From Diphasiastrum complanatum (taxonomy: Eukaryota; Streptophyta; Lycopodiopsida; Lycopodiales; Lycopodiaceae), in NCBI GenBank assembly GCA_029204225.1, contig CM055096.1, positions 29,568,995 to 29,632,994 of the forward strand: a stretch of 64,000 nt of DNA. Reading direction: 5' to 3'. Within the stretch, counting starts at the first letter, position 1. Each line of letters begins with the position of its first letter. The notes under the pieces are model-generated. The model was not told the origin of the DNA and searched no databases. It saw only the letters and a list, made by a program, of their open reading frames with translations. Positions 56,943 through 64,000 of this stretch are shown here, in pieces. The position numbers and the translations under genes were made by a program.

Positions 56943-57217
56943 GACTCAACGTGTAGAGTCTTATCAGATTAAGGTTTTACATATGTGGGTAATATGGCTT
57001 ACTGTGACTGCATATATTGCAGCTCATTATCGTGTGTAAGACGTGCATCTTAATTGCATTAACAAAACCTAAAATAATTAAAGAAGTATTCCAGACATTT
57101 GTTTCAAAAGTCTATCTGAGGTCCTGATATGCATTTGAGCATAGTGTTTTGGCATGTGATGCAACTATGTTCCAACCTTTTCAGCTTCAAACCTAATTGG
57201 AGGCCCTCACGTTGCAG

Positions 57218-57340
57218 GAAGAAGTTGTACGAAAGACTTATGCATTTGAAAAAATGAAATCAGAAGCAGAAAAATGTTTGGCACAAAATCAAAGATTTGT
57301 GACTGAAAAGATTCGTTTCGAAGAGGATATCTATAAAAAA
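57218..57340 (+). CDS. XRCC4: XRCC4 exon (coiled-coil stalk)
   Basis: 123 bp, 41 codons, between GTTGCAG| and |GTAAGA. It reads EEVVRKTYAFEKMKSEAEKC, then LAQNQRF and FEEDIYKK. The pattern of E, K and hydrophobic residues is a coiled coil. In XRCC4 this stalk dimerises and its later part binds the ligase IV BRCT linker. It joins ..NIKLS upstream and FVAVLN downstream in phase 0. Confidence 0.92.
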
Positions 57341-58419
57341 GTAAGACTTTTTCTTGGTTTTGAATTCTGTAAAGTTTTCTTTTGCTCTGCATGACTGATA
57401 AGTGATCTTGGCTGAGGTCTCCTTTACGTTACTATGATCTATATTGAACACTGAATCTGTGAACTGTTAATTTTCTTATTTTGTTGATTTGCCACCAAGG
57501 CTAATGGTGAAGCATCAGTGATCACTGGGGGGTTTGAAGGAGCAATAGAGAGCTAAAAATCTGAAAACATTTGAGTAGGAATACCAATTCTATGTGTGAT
57601 AAAGTAAAGCACGAATATGGGCTCCCATAAAAGAGAAGTGATTTTTGCAGCTTCTGGGTAGATATCTATGTGTCTTTAAGCACTATAATTGTGAACTAGC
57701 ACAAGAGTAGTACAATGCCTTCATTGTCCTTGATCCTCACCCCAAGAGCTGTCAAGGACTTGAGCAAAGTTTCGGCTTTGGTATGAACATTATTCTTTCC
57801 CAGTCTTCTCCTAGTTTGAAGTTCCTTAACAGATGTCTATCTCAGGTCTAGCATCACAGAGGATGGGAATTCAAAATAGGGTACTCTTTAAAACTTACGA
57901 ATCTGGACATAACAGCATTCGAAGAAGCACATAATCTCTAAAGACACATGGGTAACCTGCTTCTCAGTTCTCGCATTGTAAGGAGACATCTTCAACATGT
58001 CAAGTTTTATCTTGTTTGACAAATAGTTCCACTGTTGTATTACCAATGTTTTATATATTGCCTTTTCGAACCTCTTTTTAGACCTTTTCTAAGGAAGGTC
58101 ACTATGCTTGACCCTAACAATTAAAGGGTGTCCTTTGTTCTGTTTTGTATCTGCATATTTTCACCACTGAATGAATAATTTCTTTGATAGATGAGGCAAC
58201 AACTGTCTGATCAATCATCAAAATTCAAGTGTGGTACACATTCATATTCAATTCGTATATGCAGAGTCAAATATTGGAAGGTCTTAGTGGCAGTTTGGCA
58301 GGGTCATGATCCTGTGCATTGGTCATCCATAGTAGCACCAAACGTCAATTGCTGATAGTGCTGTCTGCTTTAAGTGCCATTGAAGCTTTTTTTTCTGAAA
58401 GAATATTTTGCCAGTGCAG
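57341..58419 (+). other. XRCC4: XRCC4 last intron, 1.1 kb
   Basis: Donor GTAAGA, acceptor CCAGTGCAG. No transposon is recognised in it, in contrast to the two preceding introns. Confidence 0.85.
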
Positions 58420-58911
58420 TTTGTGGCTGTTCTTAACACAAAGAAGGCCAAGCTTCGTGAACTTCGTGATGCACTTGCACAGAATGCTCCAACAATAAAA
58501 AAGGAACAAGAAGATGAAGATGACTTGGGTGATGACACTGATAATGACGATGAGATGGATGAGGCAGGTGAAGAAAGAGATTCACGAAGACCAACTTATA
58601 AGCCGCATGGTGAGTTAGATAGGAAAACTGCTATTGTCAGAGGAAAGGATTTACTCAAGGAGCATAGCTATGCGGAGTTCATGAAAGAAAACCACGATCA
58701 GCATTCGAGCAAAGAAGTTATTTGTCAAAAAGATGGTGTGGATCCTGATGCTACTCAACCTTTTGAAGATCTGGTTAGCACTTCGAGGCCAAACAATGAC
58801 ATAGGAACGAGTAGGGTAACAGTCAAAACTGAAGCTCTCGATGAGCTAGCGGCAGACATCCTGCGTGCATCAACTCATGCAAGTGCACCTAGAAAGAGGC
58901 GCCTTGTTTAA
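58420..58911 (+). CDS. XRCC4: XRCC4 last exon (stalk end and acidic tail)
   Basis: 492 bp encoding 163 residues and a TAA stop. It starts FVAVLNTKKAKLRELRDAL, the conserved end of the plant XRCC4 stalk. Next comes an acidic stretch EDEDDLGDDTDNDDEMDEAG. A tail follows with KTEALDELAADIL and a basic end, PRKRRLV, that could be a nuclear localisation signal. The variable tail length is normal for the family. No canonical AATAAA is seen soon after the stop. Confidence 0.92.
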   Translation, partial: FVAVLNTKKAKLRELRDALAQNAPTIKKEQEDEDDLGDDTDNDDEMDEAGEERDSRRPTYKPHGELDRKTAIVRGKDLLKEHSYAEFMKENHDQHSSKEVICQKDGVDPDATQPFEDLVSTSRPNNDIGTSRVTVKTEALDELAADILRASTHASAPRKRRLV

Positions 58912-60233
58912 ACCTCTTGATATGTTAATCGTATCTACACAAGCTTTTGGATAGTTCTCCTGTCATTAAACATTTTCATTCTTTTATGCTTGATGCGAGC
59001 TTAATAAGTCTTTTCTGTATGATGGATGGAACAATGACCTAATGTACATCTGTCATAGCCTCAGACCTTTTTGTAGGCATTAAATCTTGTTTACATCTGC
59101 TGTGTTCCTGTAATGCCTTAATTACAGACATGATTGCAAGAAGGTATGACAAACTTGCCAGTCACATCATGTTCTCTGTTCCTGTGTACAGGGCCATGGA
59201 TGATTCAATATATCTAAACCCTTGGGTATAGCCTGAGGGCCAGAGTTTGATAGTCTGATGGTTATGTAAATTCTTTGTTTTCCACTCCATAAACGTGACT
59301 AATGTAGGCAGGAGCTGATAGAAATATGGGATTGCACATTTGTACCATGTTGGTTTGTAAGAAGATGACAGAATTGGATATCAAACTTTACTGCAATCTG
59401 TAAACATTGGTTCTCTACGGATCACAGTAAGTTGCCTACAGGCTGTATCAGCTTGCAAAGAGCCCCTAAGCCTAGACTTTCATGGAGATCATTTATAGCT
59501 ATCAGAAGGCAGACTCAAAGCTCTATTTCTAGATTGCTGATAATCTGAAACTTCCTTTCTTTGGTTGGATAGTCTTGATAGAGCTCTCCAGTTGGTCCTC
59601 TTTAGTTGGGTGCCATAGATCAGATCTCCAACAAACCTAGATCCTTGTTGTGCATAGGATTCAAATTACGTTTATTTACTTGTAAGCCCATTAGAATACA
59701 ATAACTTGCGGATTGTGGAAATTAAGCTGTCCATTCCTCTCCTCTTGATGCACAAAACAGTAACCTCTTGATGCACAAAACAGAGTGTACTCTCCAAGCT
59801 AGACAGAGGATCAAGATAACCATCATCAGGATAATGATTGATTAAGCAAGGATAGAAGTTAAATCACAAACCAAAACAATTATAACCCTCATTGTGAACA
59901 GAAGTTGCTTTATTGAAATAACAAGTTGGCGGAATCTTGCTCTATTATGACCCTAGAAATGATGAATTCGACACCTTTGAACAAAATCGCTACAATAGTG
60001 GAAACCTGGAAGGAAAACACTTTAAAAGGGCACATAAGAAATTTGGAGGATGCATTGCTCTTCAAAGGGAAACCAACATTACTCTAGGAGTATTGGTGCA
60101 ACAACAAAAATTACATCCAAAGAACATGAAGCTGATGGACAATCCTTTGATGCAGATCAAAGGGCCAAAAATTAATATTGTGTGGCACAAAGTAGCATAA
60201 ACACAGCCAACCAATTACCAACTAGTGATTAAT
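58912..60233. other. XRCC4 3' flank, no further gene recognised
   Basis: The first few hundred bases are probably 3' UTR. The + strand frame 59937-60200 (87 residues, NDEFDTFEQNRYNSGN) has no family I recognise and is not called. The stretch ends in (GT)n(GA)n at 60234-60280. Confidence 0.45.

Positions 60234-60280
<47 letters not shown>
60234..60280. repeat. (GT)n(GA)n microsatellite at LINE-D 3' end
   Basis: Eight GT and about fifteen GA units, followed by ATAAAATTTTATTAATGTCG. Confidence 0.93.
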
Positions 60281-61720
60281 ATAAAATTTTATTAATGTCG
60301 TTTCCATGCCAAAATAATAATATCCATGCTTTTATTAAAAATGATGGGAAAACCCATGATCCAGCAAGAAGGTTAAAGTATTTAAAATAATACCGTAGAA
60401 CGGCAAAAATGAATTAAACTATTCAAAAGCTAAGTAAAACTTAGAATAGTAAGCTAATTACTCAAAAGTAACCTAAAAGTAAGCTAATTACTTAAAACCA
60501 ACTGCCTGATGTAAATTACTAACTAAAATAGAACCAATAATATGTAATGCAAGAAACTTTGAAGCAGACGCTCCTGCAAACTGAGCCCATCGAAGAATTG
60601 AAACCGCCTGTGAACGTTGTAATGATAAAAAATCATTAAATTTCTTGTGAAGACAACTGTATGTTTCCAAGGCAAAGGGCGTGAAATCTTCAACGGGTGC
60701 ACGATCATTATAATCTCTTTCCTTTTCTTGAGCTGCGTGAGATGCAGTGGCTCCTTGCGTGGTGGAAGAACGATGAAGGAGGTCCTGACGAGAGGGATCA
60801 GCAATTACAACATCTCCTAGAGTACGAATTCCATCACGGGAAAGAACAAGGTCAACTCGTCGTCGAGTAGATTGCGAAGAAGGCCTTGCGAACAACATGA
60901 AAACCACTATCATGAGCAATAGCAGCAACGACATCACGAATGGAATCATGTGAAACAATACGTTCTCCACCTGAGGGACACCGCATAAGATGAGTATCGG
61001 AATCCAACACATGCCCACATGAACACTTAGAGATAGCAATTAACATTGGATGTGGAAGTCCCAATCTGGTTTGAAGAGTAGTTATAAATAAGTAATTGTT
61101 GACTCGCAATAGTGGAAGAACTAGATGTGCAACCAGCCAAGCCCTTGCACCTGGACCAGCACAAGAAAGAAGACGAGCTTGAACTGTATCAGAAGGTGAA
61201 TCTTTGATAAGTTGACCGAAAGAATAAGAGTGAAGATGCTCCATAATAGTCTTCTGAAAAACCCGCTGCTGGTTTGTCACCAAAGATTCGAAGGGAGGCA
61301 CAAAAGGCTGTACAAGTGGTGGAAGTAAATCTCGAGCAGTGCGTAGAGCTTGTTGAAAAGCAAAATTGCCAGTCTCCACATGAGCCACCGTATCAAAAAG
61401 ATGAGGCTGGTTACCCTGCTGAAACTTGGAGACTAGTGCAGAGGCAACAAGAGCCCAATTTCCGAGAAAAGCAGCTAGTGCAATGCAAGCAGTAGATACT
61501 AGGCCAACACCACCAAAAGAGGCAGGAAGAGAAATTTGCCGCTTAGAAAACTGAACTTCACTAGTGTCAAAGGTTCCTGGCCCCAAAAGACGACCAAATA
61601 CGCCCAGTAAAGTATCATCAAAATCTCGAAGTAAGGATATTACATCAGGTGAAGGAGATACACAACGTAGAAGATAGCTAGGACGTTGAGCAAAGCACTG
61701 AGTGAGAATTCGAAATGCAA
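60281..61720 (-). pseudogene. LINE-D: 3' part of a non-LTR element with restriction-like endonuclease
   Basis: In sense, the frame to 60852 gives RQISLPASFGGVGL, then LQTRLGLPHPM and the finger CSCGHVLDSDTHLMRC with SHDSIRDVVA. After a frameshift near 60870, RRVDLVLSRDGIRTLGDVV then IADP, EKERDYNDR and FTPFALETYSCLH follow. The R-x-D..D spacing (12 residues between the aspartates) and the later K fit a PD-(D/E)xK restriction-like endonuclease. RT itself is missing because of 5' truncation. The 3' end shares TTTATTAATGTC and TTTCCATGCCAAAA with LINE-A/C. Confidence 0.8.
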
Positions 61721-62480
61721 CCTGAGAATTGGTCATATGTTATGTAGCTCCAAAATCTAGAAACCATGAATCGTCCGAATTCGCGTATTTGTCTTTGACC
61801 ATAAAAGCGCCTTTGTCCATTTCAACTTCAGGAGATGCTGTAACTGTATTTGCTTGTTGATCCGGTTGGTTGGCTGCATTCTTTGCTTTGAGAATTTGGC
61901 AATTCTAAATCTCATGGTTATTGCGCTTGCAATACCTGCAAAACATCTTCTTCTTTGACAGATTTGGATTCGATGATTGTTTTTGACTTCGAGTCTGTTT
62001 CTGAATCGATGCAGACTACTTAGAGCTTTTCTGCTTCTGTCGTTTCGAGCTCTTGTTGACATATAGAGCATGAGACAAAGAGGTAGATGAAGTGTCTTGA
62101 CTTCTTCGATTACGTCTCTCACATCATATAGTGAGCTCAGGATGTCCCAAACTTCTTTCGAAGTTTTGGCTTCAACTATGTGGCCAATTTGAGTATCTGA
62201 TATATTGAGGATAATAAGCGCAAAAGCTTTACCGTCCTTCGATTTCCATTTTGAGTCGACTGTGTCGTCTTCAGGCTTCACTTCGATACTTGTAACAACA
62301 TCCCACAACTCGTTGGCGATTAGCAAGGTCTTCATCTTAAATTTCCATAAATGATAATTGGATCCATTCAGCTTGTCTATGATAAGACCGAATTTACTTT
62401 GAGAATTCATCTGGAACTTTAGACTGTCGATAATTCGATTGTCGTTAAGAGAAAGATACAATGCTGTGGAAATCAATTCT
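61721..62480 (-). pseudogene. Copia gag/protease relic
   Basis: Gag motifs KLNGSNYHLWKFKMKTLL, NELWDVV, GKAFALIILNISDTQI and EVWDILSSLY (62476-62130) match Ty1/copia Gag. A decayed knuckle (CRYCKRNNHE) follows near 61940. The protease site reads SWFLDFGAT, a stop, then HMTNSQ. There the coding passes into LINE-D, so the LINE inserted into, or recombined with, this copia copy. Confidence 0.82.
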
Positions 62481-62587
62481 CTGATACCGAAACAAATTGA
62501 TTCGAACTAAAGAATAACTTGATATCGCGAATGATATCAAGTATAACAGTTTTCGCTTTGATATAGTATTAGGCCTTGAAGAATCAA

Positions 62588-62600
62588 CACTCTGATACCA
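62588..62600 (-). other. Copia primer-binding site
   Basis: In sense TGGTATCAGAGTG, with TGTTAGAAAG of the LTR adjacent on the + strand at 62601. A similar partial motif, CTCTGATACC, lies at 62483-62492. Confidence 0.75.
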
Positions 62601-63120
62601 TGTTAGAAAGAGATATGTGAAAGATAGGTCGAATAAGATTCAAATAAAAAGGAATCGAACGACAAGAAAGAAAACTTATCGTGCGTAGCAGAATAGACTA
62701 TCTTTCTCTTTCTTCACGCATGACTACGTCTATCAATTTCGAACAAACAATAGCAATAGAAATTACGTTCGATCTTATAGTAACTAACTTTGAAATCTTC
62801 AGTACTACAGTGATTATGTAGCCAAACAATAATGCATTAAATTATCAATCAAATAATTAGTCGTGAAGAACTACAGAAACACATACATTCTGAGACGAAC
62901 TTGAACACAATAAAAGATAGTATTGATTCAGTATGAAAACGAAATAGAAGTAAATGAGTACAATAAGTTGCGGATCGAAGCCGCGTACTCTAAGCTATCT
63001 CTGAACGGCTAAAAATGAAAGTATGAATTAAGCGCACTGTTGATAAGCAGTAAGCGCAATAGCAATTTATAAACAACTCTAAGAAGTGAGCTAGAATGCT
63101 CAAGAGTGTTCAAGCTCGCA
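62601..63120 (-). repeat. Probable 5' LTR of the copia relic
   Basis: Starts (+ strand) TGTTAGAAAGAG next to the primer-binding site. The outer border is uncertain; the CA of GCTCGCA near 63120, just before the GA tract, is possible. TATAAATTG in sense near 63075 could be its TATA box. No second copy is present in the window to confirm it. Confidence 0.5.
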
Positions 63121-63122
63121 GG

Positions 63123-64000
<878 letters not shown>

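Noticed and set aside
59937-60200. 87-residue + strand frame as a host gene
   Set aside because: No recognisable family, no splice or promoter support, and it lies in the transposon-rich 3' flank.

Overview
The window looks like a gene-poor, transposon-dense piece of a plant nuclear genome. It is packed with LTR retrotransposons (Ty3/gypsy chromoviruses and Ty1/copia), LINE fragments, hAT-like DNA elements and long (GA)n microsatellites. The host gene I recognise has plant-type XRCC4 motifs spread over introns of 12.5 and 27.7 kb. The intron sizes, the TE load and a LINE tail with a restriction-like endonuclease suggest a large-genome non-angiosperm land plant such as a fern. That is an inference, and the species cannot be fixed from sequence alone.

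The organising feature is the + strand XRCC4 gene (non-homologous end-joining scaffold of DNA ligase IV). Four exon blocks were found: about 16645-16904, 29419-29547, 57218-57340 and 58420-58911. Introns 16905-29418, 29548-57217 and 57341-58419 have GT..AG borders and phase-0 junctions. The N-terminal exon was not found.

Upstream flank (1-16644): degenerate repeats, a 178-bp hAT-like element (3622-3799), a full-length but broken chromovirus A (5538-11577, - strand), relics of another gypsy element (13254-14110) and a 670-bp hAT-like element (14390-15059).

First large intron (16905-29418): a - strand copia relic whose 3' LTR is split by RT-less gypsy C (17316-20448). Its integrase is split by a hAT-like element (22207-28923, 8-bp TSD). 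That element carries a LINE fragment, which is itself split by RT-less gypsy B2 (22445-27954). All four insertion junctions can be read from target-site duplications.

Second large intron (29548-57217): gypsy relics, a young copia element (36904-42314, LTRs differing at 1 of 398 positions, one internal stop), RT-less gypsy D (about 42463-45964), a G-rich minisatellite, RT-less gypsy B3 (46338-51169), three LINE pieces joined through (GA)n tracts (51190-54765), and GGAAC/GTTCC hAT-like islands (55426-56942).

Downstream (58912-64000): a LINE tail encoding a restriction-like endonuclease (60281-61720), inserted in a copia gag/protease relic (61721-62600) whose primer-binding site and LTR follow.

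Most unusual observations: (i) a hAT-like family with CATAG termini and 8-bp TSDs whose members each carry a different self-complementary word island; (ii) gypsy elements with AGTTA..TAACT LTR ends instead of TG..CA; (iii) several chromoviruses that lost RT, RNase H and the integrase core but kept gag and the integrase C-terminus/chromodomain, two of them sharing the same gag frameshift and an orphan segment; (iv) an LTR with an inverted internal segment.
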